Shown: positions 44,393 through 53,861 of the stretch, in pieces
How positions within the stretch are numbered: position 1 is the stretch's first letter
How the letters are laid out: the number at the start of each line of letters is the position of its first letter
Assembly (NCBI GenBank): GCA_963773745.1
Contig: CAVZCL010000008.1
Location: 19,840-83,839 of the forward strand
Origin: UBA5069 sp963773745
GTDB taxonomy: Bacteria; Chloroflexota; Anaerolineae; Caldilineales; Caldilineaceae
Direction: 5' to 3'
DNA length: 64,000 bases
Notes under the pieces: model-generated
Told to the model about the DNA's origin: nothing
The model's database searches: none
Seen by the model: only the letters and a program-made list of their open reading frames with translations
Translations under genes and position numbers: made by a program

Positions 44393-45880
44393 TTAATGGT
44401 GGCCGGAAGCCATGTCGAGGATACGTGTCTGGCTGAATTGCTCACGCGGGAGCTCGCCGGCAATACGCCCCTCGCTGAGCACAATAATGCGGTCGGACAT
44501 GCCAAGCAGCTCTTCCATGTCGGAAGAGATCATGATGATGGCGATGCCCTCGTCGGCCAGCGCGCATATGAGGTTGTAGATCTCCTGCTTCGCGCCAACG
44601 TCAATGCCGCGCGTCGGTTCGTCAAAAATCAGAATCTTCGATTCGGTTGCGAGCGATTTGGCGAGGACAACCTTCTGCTGGTTGCCACCGCTCAGGTTCT
44701 TGACCTGCTGGTCCATGCTCGGCGTCTTGATGTTGAGCAGTTCGAGGTACTTCTCGGCGATTGTCTCTTCGCGCCGCCGATCCACAATTGCGTAGCGCGA
44801 AATCTGCCGCACCCGGCCGAACGAAATGTTCCAGCGCACGCCCATGTCCAAAAAGACGCCCTGGTTCTTGCGGTCTTCAGGGATCAGCCCGATGCCCAAC
44901 GCGATCGCTGCTTCGGGTGAGTGGATGCGAACGGCCTTGCCCTCCACAAACAGTTCGCCGCTCTCGGCAGGCTCTGCGCCAAAGATGACACCGCGCAAGC
45001 TCTGTGCGCCCGGCCCCCACCAGCCCCGAGAGGCCGACGATCTCACCTTTGCGTACGCTGAAGGAGATGTCGGAATTGCCGTTGCCCGACAGGTTCACGA
45101 CCTGCAGCGCTACATCGCCCAGCGGCGCCTTGCGGCGGGGATAGTCTTCCTTCAACTCTCTGCCGACCATAAGGGCGATCAGTTCCTGGCGATTCGTCCC
45201 TGCCGTTGCGCGTGTGGCCACATATTGGCCGTCGCGCAGCACGCTCACCCTGTCGGAAATCCTAAAAATCTCCTCGAGCCGGTGGGAAATGTAGATGATG
45301 GTGACCCCCTGCTCTTTGAGGCGGCGCACAATCTCAAACATGCTGTCAACTTCAGTAACGGTGAGCGGGGCGGTTGGCTCATCCATAATCAGCAGCCGCA
45401 CCTTTTTGGAGACGGCCTTTGCGATTTCGACGATTTGCTGCTGCGCCGAGGGCAGGTCGCGCACAAGCGCGTGCGGGTCAATATCAATATTGAATTGGCG
45501 GAACACCTCTTTGGAACGATTCACCATCGTCTTGAAATCAACGATGATGCCTTTGCCCGTCTTGTCACCCAGGAAGATGTTCTCGGCTACGGAAAGCGAG
45601 GGAACGAGGTTGAACTCCTGGTAAATGACCTCAATTCCGAGGCTCGCGCCGCGTGGGGCGTCATGCGGGCGAAGGACTTGCCATCAATCGCAATTGTGCC
45701 GCCGTCAGGCTCAATCGCCCCGGCGATGATCTTTATCAGGGTGGATTTGCCGGCCCCGTTTTCGCCCAGCAGCGCATGCACCTCACCCTCGATAAAATCG
45801 AGCGAGACGTTATCCAGCGCGAGCACGCCGGGATACTGTTTGGTGATCTTCTTGAGTGAGAGCACAACCTGGGGTTCCAT
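44393..45880 (-). CDS. Sugar ABC transporter ATPase, two fused domains (two frame breaks)
   Basis: Joined length is about 495 residues, normal for RbsA/MglA-type ATPases. Domain 1: Walker A LLGENGAGKSTLIK, VIYQEFNLVPSLSVAENIFL, DLPSAQQQ and LLIMDEPTAPLT. Domain 2: SGLVGAGRTELAR, LSGGNQQKVVLAK and ILIFDEPTRGIDVG. Breaks: one missing base near 45640-45646 (MTPHAARA/LGIEVIYQ) and one extra base near 44989-44994 (RTELAR/VIFGAEPAESG). The opposite signs cancel in length. Sequence error is the likelier cause, as the whole operon is otherwise intact. Confidence 0.9.
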
Positions 45881-45900
45881 CGTCCACCTGTTTCATGAAA

Positions 45901-45934
45901 GCACGGCGGGAGCAGAGCCTGCCCCCCGCCATGC
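45901..45934 (-). promoter_or_regulatory. Stem-loop between binding-protein and ATPase genes (second transporter)
   Basis: GCACGGCGGG (45901-45910) pairs with CCCGCCATGC (45925-45934) apart from one mismatch. Same place in the operon as the stems at 32980-33025 and 52351-52392. Confidence 0.5.
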
Positions 45935-45972
45935 CCTGTACATGCGGTTGGAGCGTGCCTGACGGCGTTCGG

Positions 45973-46962
45973 CTACTGCACGTTGGCAGCAGTAATCGGC
46001 GTCAGCGGGTCAAGATTCTCTACCGGGAATTCTTCTCCGGTAATCATCTTCTTGACGAGGTTGTAGGTGTCAAGCGCCAGATTGTCGCTGCCGAAGCGCA
46101 CTGTGCCACGGAAGACGCTGTCGTCACTCTTGATGGCAGCCAGCGCATCGGGCGTGTTGTCGGCGGCATAGATGGAAAACTGCGCCGGGTCGATGGACGA
46201 CATGGCCGATACCGTCTGCGTGGCGCCCAGCCCCTGTGCGTCGTTGTAGGCAAGGATGAGCTTGATGTTGGGGTGCGCGGTCAGCAGATTCTCGGCGGCC
46301 GTGGTGCCGAAGCTGATTGCAGGCGAGCCACCAATGACACCCACCACATTTGCTGCCGGGCAGAGATCCGATACCGTGGCAATTCCGATTGAGCGGGCTG
46401 TCGCTTCGGGTGTGTCGCGGTTCTCGATAATGCCAACCTCAATGCTGCCGTCGGCGGCATCGGGCCAGGTTTCAGCAATGAAGTCGCAGCCCATTTGTGC
46501 AATCATCGCACCCATCGCGCGCTGGTCGGTGTGCATAATGGCGTCGTAGGAGCCAGTGTCACCACCCGCGACCATCACCTTCACGCCCGCCTTCTGCGCA
46601 TCCTCAATCACCGAGGTGACGCCCTTGGGGTCAATCGCCATGACGATGATGGCATCGACGCCCATTGTGGTGAAGTTCTCAATCTGATTGACCTGCTTGG
46701 TGGCGTCGCCCTGGGCGTCAGCCACGAGCACTTCCACGCCGTCCGGCGCAAAGTAATCGGCGACGCTCTTGGTGAGGTTGGAGAGGAAGGGGTTGGAGGA
46801 ATCGGGAACGGCATAGCCAACGCGCATGGTAGTGGCAGGCGCGTCGGCGGCGGGCGCGGCGCCATCAACTGCGGCCGGCGCAGCAGGCGCGACGCAAGCC
46901 GTGAGCAACAGGGCCGCCAGTATGGTGAATGCAAGCAAGAGAGACAGAGATCGTTTCATCAC
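45973..46962 (-). CDS. Sugar-binding lipoprotein of the second ribose-type ABC transporter
   Basis: 329 residues. The lipoprotein signal ends in ALLLTAC, followed by an Ala/Pro linker and a type I binding fold (MRVGYAVPDSSNPFLSNLTK, VDAIIVMAIDPKGVTSVIED, IYAADNTPDALAAIK). It is the first gene of the operon running down to 39997 and is divergent from a LysR-type gene. The ligand is unknown; linkage to two esterases suggests an esterified sugar or a sugar released after de-esterification. Confidence 0.92.
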   Translation of the reverse strand: MMKRSLSLLLAFTILAALLLTACVAPAAPAAVDGAAPAADAPATTMRVGYAVPDSSNPFLSNLTKSVADYFAPDGVEVLVADAQGDATKQVNQIENFTTMGVDAIIVMAIDPKGVTSVIEDAQKAGVKVMVAGGDTGSYDAIMHTDQRAMGAMIAQMGCDFIAETWPDAADGSIEVGIIENRDTPEATARSIGIATVSDLCPAANVVGVIGGSPAISFGTTAAENLLTAHPNIKLILAYNDAQGLGATQTVSAMSSIDPAQFSIYAADNTPDALAAIKSDDSVFRGTVRFGSDNLALDTYNLVKKMITGEEFPVENLDPLTPITAANVQ

Positions 46963-47073
46963 GCACTTCTCCTCGTAAACTGGTTGTGTGGGTAGGGAGC
47001 GTTTGGTGCGAAGCGCACATCACCAAGATAGAGAAGTGACGGTTCAATTGCAATTCATATTCGGGTACAATGT

Positions 47074-47088
47074 ATTCCAGAATGGAAT
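47074..47088. promoter_or_regulatory. Candidate LysR-type operator ATTCC-N5-GGAAT
   Basis: An interrupted palindrome in the divergent gap (46963-47104) between the binding-protein gene and the LysR gene, just upstream of the LysR ATG. LysR-type regulators commonly bind such dyads; a weak TACAAT -10-like box is at 47066-47071. Confidence 0.45.
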
Positions 47089-47104
47089 CTTTCTGCGAGG
47101 CTCT

Positions 47105-47998
47105 ATGGACATTCGTCAAGTGCAGGCCGTGATCGCAGTTGCCGACGCCGGCAGCTTTTCGTCTGCGGCTGAAGAGCTGTACATTTCCCAGTCGTCACTC
47201 TCCAAGCAGATCATCGCGCTTGAGGCCGAGCTGGGCCTGCAGCTCTTTGACCGCAGCCGGCGCAAGATTGCGCTGACGCCTGCAGGCGTTCAATTCGTGC
47301 AGTACGCGCGCCGCATCGACGCCCTTCACGGCGAGATCCGCGCGGGCTTGCAGGCATACAAGGCGAAGCCAACTCTATCCATCGTGGCGATTCCGGTTAT
47401 TGCGCAGTATGGCATCACCAACTACATCGCGGCGTTTGGGGCGCAGCACCCGGAAATTGAACTGACACTCGAAGAGCGCGAAGCATCGGCGATCATGACT
47501 GCGCTGAATGCGCACCACTTCGATCTGGCCTTCGTGAGAGACAACTATCTGGACCTGGAAGGGACGGCGTTTCAGCAAATCGCGCGAGACCGGTTGTTTG
47601 CCGTACTCTCGACAACACATCGCCTGGCAGGGCGCGACAGAGTGCCCTTGACGGCTCTGGCAGACGAGAACTTCATCATGTTTGACAAGGGGACGGTCGT
47701 TCACGAACTTGCCGTGGATGCATGCAAGGCCGCCGGCTTTGCGCCGCGCATCTTCCATGCCAGCCTGCGTGTGGAAAGTGTTCTGGGTCTCGTCGCCTCA
47801 AACGCCGGAGTGGCGCTGATGATGGGTGAGGTCGCGCGGTATCACAAGCACCCCAATGTTGTCATTGTGCCGCTGGACGAGTGTGTCGAGAGCGACATCA
47901 TTCTGGTGGCGCCCGCCGGCGGCAAGCCCAACTGGTCGGCGCGGCGCTTTCTCGAATTCATGAAGGTGCAAGCAGCGCAGGTGGAGACAGGAGCTTGA
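47105..47998 (+). CDS. LysR-family transcriptional regulator
   Basis: 297 residues from the ATG at 47105 (MDIRQVQAVIAVADAGSFSS), the canonical LysR beginning; the frame is open further upstream. The helix-turn-helix covers AAEELYISQSSLSKQIIALE, followed by the RRKIALTPAGVQFVQYA linker and the effector-binding domain (LSIVAIPVIAQYGITNYI, DLAFVRDNYLD, ESVLGLVASNAGVALM). Divergent from the second sugar-transporter operon, which is its most likely target. Confidence 0.92.
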   Translation: MDIRQVQAVIAVADAGSFSSAAEELYISQSSLSKQIIALEAELGLQLFDRSRRKIALTPAGVQFVQYARRIDALHGEIRAGLQAYKAKPTLSIVAIPVIAQYGITNYIAAFGAQHPEIELTLEEREASAIMTALNAHHFDLAFVRDNYLDLEGTAFQQIARDRLFAVLSTTHRLAGRDRVPLTALADENFIMFDKGTVVHELAVDACKAAGFAPRIFHASLRVESVLGLVASNAGVALMMGEVARYHKHPNVVIVPLDECVESDIILVAPAGGKPNWSARRFLEFMKVQAAQVETGA

Positions 47999-48281
47999 TT
48001 TCAAACCGACTCTGTTTTCGATTCACCGTTGCCGTGGTGGCTGCAATGCGTTGCCGTCCTGGCAATATTGACTAACGGCCTGGCCTTTCACCTGCTCCAC
48101 ACCTCCGCCCGCCGCATATCCCCGCCGCCCAGCGCCGAACGAAGCAGGCGCGGTGCGCTCCGCTCCGTTACCGGCCGTTTCATGTTGAGTGAAGGCGCAT
48201 GGCGCAGGTGTTCCACACGTGGCACGCAGACCGGCAGCCAGAATGGTTGCACAGCGCAATGACATCCATAAGGTCACAAAT

Positions 48282-48327
48282 GGTGCCCCGTGCCTGCCAA
48301 CACAACAATTGGCGGACACGGGGCACC
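48282..48327. terminator. Stem-loop between the convergent LysR and GH127 genes
   Basis: Arms 48282-48300 and 48309-48327 pair at 17 of 19 positions (GGTGCCCCGTG outer, GCCAA inner). It may end transcription from both sides though it lacks a strong U-run. The rest of the 441-base gap 47999-48439 shows no gene or known element. Confidence 0.55.
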
Positions 48328-48439
48328 TTAATTAAATGGAGAAGAAAATCCTCTTTCCGGAGTTCCTGGTGGGAAGTGTCCGGTTTAAGGCCCCCCAACT
48401 GACCACGCACGCAGGTTTAAGCGGACTGAACCGGAGCGC

Positions 48440-50383
48440 TCAGTTGTCTTGCCTCGGCATCCAGATGCGCATGCTGCCCATGCCTCGATTCGCCCATGTA
48501 AAGTACGGTATGGCGGTTAGGGTTACCTTGTCGGACGATGAGGGAGAGACGTCGCTCAGCGGGAGGTAGAGAGTATCCCACGCATCGGGCGCGTTCATGC
48601 AGCCTGCAACATGTAGCTGTGCGACGCCTCCCAGCAAATTCCCGGCCCACGTCTCCGTAATAGGCTGCGATGTGTCCACCGTAACGTCGAGCAGATTCAC
48701 ACCGCCTGGCTGGTCATGTTCTTCAAAGCAGTAGACGAGCGGCCCCCGTTCGACGGCGACGCAGCCGCGTACGGCATCAATGCGCGGGTTTGGGGCGACA
48801 AAATGCGCGTCAATAGCCAAATCCAGTTCAAGCAAATCACCGGGCTCCCACCTTCGCCGCACGGCAAAATAGCCATTTGGCTGCAGCGCGACATGCAGGA
48901 GGTCTCCGTTCAAGCGTAGTGTTGCCGAGCGACACCAACTCGGCCGCCGCAGTTGCACGGTCCATTCGCTGCCATTTCCCTGCTCCACGCGCACTTGCAC
49001 GCGCCCTTCCCAGGGATAATCCGTCTCCACCTGGAGCGTTACCGGGCCACCTGCGGGCTGCGCTGTGAGGTGCATTGGCGCAAATTGGTGAATTTGGACA
49101 CCGGCCGTGTCTTCCGTCGCGAGATAGTGCGCAAGTGAGGCAGAGAGGCGCATAACGTTAGGCGGGCAACAGGCAACATAGTGCCACTGCGGGCGGCCTG
49201 CCTGGGCGCCGTCAGAGACATCGGTCGACGCACGCACATAGCGGCCGCTGCGCACCTGCAGCGGATTCACATAGAGAAAGCTCGTCCCGTCGAGCCCTGG
49301 ACTGGCAAGCACGCCGTTGAAGAGTGTACGCTCAAAGAGGTCCGCATAGCGGCTGTCACCGGTCAGCAACAGCAGCCGCCAGTTCCACATCAGGCTGCCA
49401 ATGGCGGCGCAGGTCTCGCAATAGCAGGTGTCCGGTGGCAACTCAAAGGGCGCGCCGAACGATTCACCATCGAAGCGCGAGCCTATGCCGCCGGTGATGT
49501 AAAGCTTGCGGGTGGTCATATCCTTCCACAGCCGCTGCATGGCATCAAGCAGCGCGGTCTCGCCCGATTCCATGTAGAGATCGGTCGTACCGGTGTTGAG
49601 GTAGAGCTGGCGCACCGCGTGGCCAGCCATTTCGTCGGCAAGGCGCACGGGCACATGGTCCTGGTGATAATCGGCGCCATAACCGGCATAACCACGCATG
49701 CGGTTGCGGCCGCGGCGGTCGATGAAGAGTTGGGCCAGCGTGAGATAGCGTGATTCGCCCGTTTCTCTGTAAAGCTCAACCAGCGCGGTCTCAATCTCAG
49801 GGTGTCCCGACGTTCCATCGAGCTTGCCCGCACCCATGACGTCATCAATATGGTCGGCCAGCTTGCGCGCAACAGCCAGCAGCCGGTCGTCATTCGCGGC
49901 GCGTTTAAAGGCAACGGCCGCCTGGATCAGATGGCCGGCGCAATAGAGCTCATGGCCGTGATCAAGGTCACTCCATTGATTGCCTGGCTCAACCGTCTGG
50001 TAGTAGCTGTTGATGTAGCCATCAGGCAGCTGCACGGCGGCAACAAGCGTGATCACTTCGTCGGCCATGTGCTGCAGAGCAGGGGTGGGGGCGCGCCCAA
50101 GCTCCCAACCCAGCGCCTCCAGCCACTTGTAGACATTCTCATCGTAGAAGTTGCGCCCACTGTAGTCCCCCTCTTCCCAACCGGCGGCAATGCGCATATT
50201 GCGCAAATTCCCTGCCGCTGCGAGCATTGCGTACCCGTGGGCCAGACTCTTTGCATGATTGATCTGCTGCCGGCTCGCCCAGAGCCCCCCCGTAATGGTG
50301 ACGTCTGCAAAGGGGAGCGTTTTCAGATGCGTCATTTTGGAGTGCTGTGTATCAACCGGGCCAAAGCCCTTCACATCATTCAT
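48440..50383 (-). CDS. Glycoside hydrolase family 127, beta-L-arabinofuranosidase-like
   Basis: 647 residues. The (alpha/alpha)6 domain has HELYCAGHLIQAAVAFKRA, YITGGIGSRFDGESFG and the metal/catalytic CYCETCAAIGSLMWNWRLL. HYVACCPPNVMRLSASLAHY supplies the Cys pair of which, in the characterised Bifidobacterium enzyme, one is the nucleophile and both help bind zinc. A beta-sandwich C-terminus follows. It releases L-arabinose from beta-arabinofuranosyl chains. No signal peptide, so it acts on imported oligosaccharides. Last gene of the LacI-headed operon. Confidence 0.92.
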   Translation of the reverse strand: MNDVKGFGPVDTQHSKMTHLKTLPFADVTITGGLWASRQQINHAKSLAHGYAMLAAAGNLRNMRIAAGWEEGDYSGRNFYDENVYKWLEALGWELGRAPTPALQHMADEVITLVAAVQLPDGYINSYYQTVEPGNQWSDLDHGHELYCAGHLIQAAVAFKRAANDDRLLAVARKLADHIDDVMGAGKLDGTSGHPEIETALVELYRETGESRYLTLAQLFIDRRGRNRMRGYAGYGADYHQDHVPVRLADEMAGHAVRQLYLNTGTTDLYMESGETALLDAMQRLWKDMTTRKLYITGGIGSRFDGESFGAPFELPPDTCYCETCAAIGSLMWNWRLLLLTGDSRYADLFERTLFNGVLASPGLDGTSFLYVNPLQVRSGRYVRASTDVSDGAQAGRPQWHYVACCPPNVMRLSASLAHYLATEDTAGVQIHQFAPMHLTAQPAGGPVTLQVETDYPWEGRVQVRVEQGNGSEWTVQLRRPSWCRSATLRLNGDLLHVALQPNGYFAVRRRWEPGDLLELDLAIDAHFVAPNPRIDAVRGCVAVERGPLVYCFEEHDQPGGVNLLDVTVDTSQPITETWAGNLLGGVAQLHVAGCMNAPDAWDTLYLPLSDVSPSSSDKVTLTAIPYFTWANRGMGSMRIWMPRQDN

Positions 50384-50463
50384 GGTGATGCCTCGAGGTG
50401 TCTGTTCTGGCGCAAAATGGAATTCGCAAAGGTGAGCAAGGCAAGCAAACGAGCCTTTGGTGG

Positions 50464-51345
50464 CTATTTGATGGCACCGCGGGTCAGCCCGTCAACAATG
50501 GCGCGTTGCGAGAGAAAGACGAGCAAAACCACAGGGACAACCATCGTCACGCCCACGGCCATAATCAGATCCCACGGCTTGCCCCAGGGTGAGAAGCCCG
50601 CAAAGACCTCGGTGATAGCCACACTCAGCGTCTTTGAGCGCGGTGTTACGGAAAAGGAGAGGGGGAAGAGCAAGTTATTCCACGCGTTAACGAAATTGAT
50701 CAGACCCATGGTAACCAGGCCGGGCATGGAAACAGGCAGCAGAATGCGCCACATGATCTGCGGCAGGGACGCGCCGTCGATGACTGCAGCCTCCTCAATT
50801 TCATAGGGCACCTGCTTGATGAAGGAAACAAGCACCCAAACGGTGAAGGGGGCAAGTACGCTGCTCAACACCAGTGTCAAACCCGCAATCGTATCCAGCA
50901 GGCGCAGCCTGGCGAGAATGGCGTAGAGCGGAACAATCGTGCCGACGTCGGGCAGCGCCATGGAGAGCGTGAGAATCCAGAGCAGTACGCCGCTGCCGCG
51001 CAGTGGAATGCGCGCAAACGCATAGGCCGCGAGAAAGCTGACTACGAGCGTGCCCAGCGCAGTGGCAACTGAAAAGACCACCGAATTGCGCGAATACTCG
51101 AAAAAAGGCACCTGTGTAATCAATGTTCGGAAATTCTGCAGCGTTGGCGGCCATGGAAGGAAGACCGGCGGCACCTTGTTCAACGCGCTCGCCGGCGCGA
51201 GTGACGAGCGCACCAGCCAATAGATCGGCAGCAGCACGAGGAACGCAAAGATGAATGCATAGAGGTAGATAAGCCACTTCTGCGCACGTACGCGTGTCGG
51301 TCTGACTTTTGTGTAATGTGGTACAGGCTGGTTCGCAACGGTCAT
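50464..51345 (-). CDS. Carbohydrate ABC transporter permease (MalG type)
   Basis: 293 residues, six transmembrane segments. The ATPase-contact EAA loop is EEAAVIDGASLPQIMWRILLP. The C-terminus TRGAIK is typical of the MalG/CUT1 class. It pairs with the permease at 51382-52317 and precedes GH127. GGAG stands upstream of the ATG. Confidence 0.94.
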   Translation of the reverse strand: MTVANQPVPHYTKVRPTRVRAQKWLIYLYAFIFAFLVLLPIYWLVRSSLAPASALNKVPPVFLPWPPTLQNFRTLITQVPFFEYSRNSVVFSVATALGTLVVSFLAAYAFARIPLRGSGVLLWILTLSMALPDVGTIVPLYAILARLRLLDTIAGLTLVLSSVLAPFTVWVLVSFIKQVPYEIEEAAVIDGASLPQIMWRILLPVSMPGLVTMGLINFVNAWNNLLFPLSFSVTPRSKTLSVAITEVFAGFSPWGKPWDLIMAVGVTMVVPVVLLVFLSQRAIVDGLTRGAIK

Positions 51346-51381
51346 CGGGTCTGCTCCGACAAAGGCAATGGAGAAAGAACG

Positions 51382-52317
51382 TCAGTAGGCAACATCAGTG
51401 CGGCGGAAGAGCGTCAGCCCCAGCACGCCAATGAAACCCACAAGCAGCAACAGGAGGACGGCAATGGCCGAGGCAAAGCCGAACTTGAAAAAGAGAATGC
51501 CTTCCTGAAAGACGCGTAGCGCCAGCACGGATGTGGCGACCCCCGGTCCTCCAAAGGTGAGGCCATAGACAAGGTCGAAGGTGGCCAGCGACCAGATCAG
51601 GCGGAACATGCCCATGGTAATCACCAGCGGCAGCACCAGCGGCACGGTGATGCGCCAGAAGCGCTGCGCCCCGTTGGCGCCATCCACCGTGGCCGCCTCG
51701 TAAATATCCTGTCCAACCCCCTGCAGCCCCGCAAGCAGCACAATCGCAATGAAAGGCGCATCCTTCCACACCTGAACGAGGATGACGGCTGTGCGCGCGC
51801 CCCACACGGAGATGAAGACAACCAGGCGGTCGCCCGTTACCAGGTTGTACCAATAGGGGATGAGGCCGAACTGATCGTCGAGCAGCCAGCGAAAGACGTA
51901 GCCTGCAACGATGGTGGGTACGGCCCACGGCAACAGGTTGATTGTGCGCAGGAAGCCGCGCCCGCGGAAGGACGCGTTGAGGAGAAGTGCAATGGCCATG
52001 CCGACAACAAGATCAAGCACCGTTGTGGCCACCACATAGATCAGCGTGAAGGAGACGGCGCCGCGCACGCCAAAATCTGTGGCCATGTTGCGAAAATTCA
52101 GCAGCCCCACAAAATCATTCGTGCCTGCAAGCACACTCTGGTTGGTCAGGCTTAGGCGCACCGTTTGCAGAATGGGCCACGCCGCCGTGGAAAAACGCAG
52201 GAGAATGACGGGAGCCACGAGCAGGATAAAGAGCAGCACACGCTTGCGCCCGCTGCGCGCGAAGCGGCGCGAACGGGGCACAGCAAGGTTGTCTTGTGTC
52301 GAGGAGATTGCGCTCAT
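51382..52317 (-). CDS. Carbohydrate ABC transporter permease (MalF type)
   Basis: 311 residues from the ATG at 52315-52317; the longer frame upstream overlaps a stem-loop and is rejected. RKRVLLFILLVAPVILLRF starts the first helix, LPWAVPTIVAGYVFRWLLDD is a MalF-type signature and the EAA loop is YEAATVDGANGAQRFWRITVP. No ATPase gene follows; CUT1 systems often share an MsmX-type ATPase encoded elsewhere. Confidence 0.94.
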   Translation of the reverse strand: MSAISSTQDNLAVPRSRRFARSGRKRVLLFILLVAPVILLRFSTAAWPILQTVRLSLTNQSVLAGTNDFVGLLNFRNMATDFGVRGAVSFTLIYVVATTVLDLVVGMAIALLLNASFRGRGFLRTINLLPWAVPTIVAGYVFRWLLDDQFGLIPYWYNLVTGDRLVVFISVWGARTAVILVQVWKDAPFIAIVLLAGLQGVGQDIYEAATVDGANGAQRFWRITVPLVLPLVITMGMFRLIWSLATFDLVYGLTFGGPGVATSVLALRVFQEGILFFKFGFASAIAVLLLLLVGFIGVLGLTLFRRTDVAY

Positions 52318-52350
52318 GGGCAGCTCGATTTGGCGCGCAAAGGCGTGTGT

Positions 52351-52392
52351 AGTGTTGTGGCCGCCACGCGCTGGCGCGGCGGCCACAACACT
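52351..52392 (-). promoter_or_regulatory. Perfect 15-bp stem-loop between binding-protein and permease genes
   Basis: AGTGTTGTGGCCGCC (52351-52365) is exactly complementary to 52378-52392, with a 12-base loop. It lies ten bases after the binding-protein stop. It probably stabilises that mRNA or lowers read-through into the permease genes. Confidence 0.7.
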
Positions 52393-52402
52393 GCTGGAGA
52401 GA

Positions 52403-53725
52403 CTACTGCAGGTTGTCCAGGAGCGTTTTTGCCTGCGCCAACGACTCATCGATCGTCACCTGATCAGTCAGGTAGGCAGAGGCCGTGTCTTCAATGATCG
52501 AGAGCGCCTCGACAAAGCGCGGGTGGAAGGGGCGAATGCCGATTGCGTTCGCTTCGGAATACATCTTTAGGGCAGTGGCCGGGAACTTGTCCTCGGCAGC
52601 CGCCAGGACCGACTTACGGTCGCTCAGGAACCAGAAGCTGGTCTTGACGGCTTCGACAGAGGTGTCAACGGCAATCAGGTGCTGGAAGAGGGCAGCCGCC
52701 TCCTCCTGCATGGGCGAGTTCTTGACAATGCCGAAGCCCCAGCCGGCGGCATAGGTGAGATTGTTGGGACCACCCGGACCCTCGGGCGGCAAGGCAACCT
52801 GCACCTTTTCCTCACTCCACCACTCGGCGTTGTCGGAGCCACTGGCAACATCATAGAAGAAGGGCCACTGGCGCATGAAGGCCACGCGGTCGGCAATGTA
52901 GTCGGCGTTCTGCTGGTTGTAATCCTTCTGCAGCGAAGCCGGATTGAGCGCTTTGTCGGTGTACATCAAATCATGAATGTACTGGAGCGATGTGGCATAC
53001 TCGGGGCCCACGTCGAAGGGATTGCCGCCTGCCTGCAGGGTGACCCACGCGAGATAGACATTCATGAAGGCGCCCTTGATCAAGCCGTCCACCGATGCCC
53101 AGACGCCGTTGGCCTCGTCTGTAAAGACCGGACCAAGCGCCCGCACATCATCCCATGTCTTGGGCACTTCAACGCCCTTCTCGTCAAACCAATCCTTGCG
53201 GTAGAACCAGTAGGGACATTCCCAGTTGTGGAGGACGCGGAAGAGTTCCCCATCGTTCGTGCTCCAGACGGCCATGTTGTCCAGCATGGACTGCGAGAAG
53301 TCGCTGCGGACCTCGTCGGAAACGAGGTCATCGAGGCCACGCATGTAACCGGCCTGGGCAAAGGATGTCGCGAGCTCATCCTCGAAGTCGAGCACGTCAT
53401 AGGGCGTGCTGCCGGCCTGGATGGCGCTGGCCATGCGCGCCAGTTCCGTCTCCTTGGTGTCGGTGCGCAGCATCACCTCAACGGCAATCCCGGTCTTGTC
53501 GGTAAAGCCCGTATTGGCAAGCAGGTCTTTGGTGCCTTGCTCGGCCCAGCCACCCACGGCAAGACGGACGGCCTTGCCTTCTGCGGCAGGGGCCGCTGCA
53601 CCTGCGCCTGCAGATGGGGCGACGGGCATGGCCGGCGCCGCGCACGCAGCCAGCGCAGCCGCGGCAGCGGTGATTCCGGTCAATTGCAGAAACTGACGAC
53701 GTGACAGCGCATTCTGCTCATTCAT
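52403..53725 (-). CDS. Extracellular sugar-binding protein, CUT1 type, with Tat lipoprotein signal
   Basis: 440 residues from MNEQNALSRRQFLQLTG; the twin-arginine motif SRRQFLQ and the lipobox-like LAAC mark a Tat-exported lipoprotein, which rules out the longer frame start. The type II binding fold shows TPYDVLDFEDELATSFAQAG, LHNWECPYWFYRKDWFDEKG and YAAGWGFGIVKNSP. It probably binds an arabino-oligosaccharide, given the GH127 gene in the same operon. Confidence 0.92.
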   Translation of the reverse strand: MNEQNALSRRQFLQLTGITAAAAALAACAAPAMPVAPSAGAGAAAPAAEGKAVRLAVGGWAEQGTKDLLANTGFTDKTGIAVEVMLRTDTKETELARMASAIQAGSTPYDVLDFEDELATSFAQAGYMRGLDDLVSDEVRSDFSQSMLDNMAVWSTNDGELFRVLHNWECPYWFYRKDWFDEKGVEVPKTWDDVRALGPVFTDEANGVWASVDGLIKGAFMNVYLAWVTLQAGGNPFDVGPEYATSLQYIHDLMYTDKALNPASLQKDYNQQNADYIADRVAFMRQWPFFYDVASGSDNAEWWSEEKVQVALPPEGPGGPNNLTYAAGWGFGIVKNSPMQEEAAALFQHLIAVDTSVEAVKTSFWFLSDRKSVLAAAEDKFPATALKMYSEANAIGIRPFHPRFVEALSIIEDTASAYLTDQVTIDESLAQAKTLLDNLQ

Positions 53726-53861
53726 TGTGCGTTTCTCCTGAACTGACATGTTGGGACTTGAGTAAACAAAGCGAACTTGCAATCGTCGTTACTGTGCAAA
53801 GCGGGCCAGAAAGGACGTGTCTGCGTTCTCTTCTCCTTTCGCGCACAGGCGTTCATACGGC

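Noticed and set aside
47999..48439. Short frames of about 65-77 codons in the LysR-GH127 gap
   Set aside because: No start-site signals, no family features and mixed reading directions; only a stem-loop is supported.
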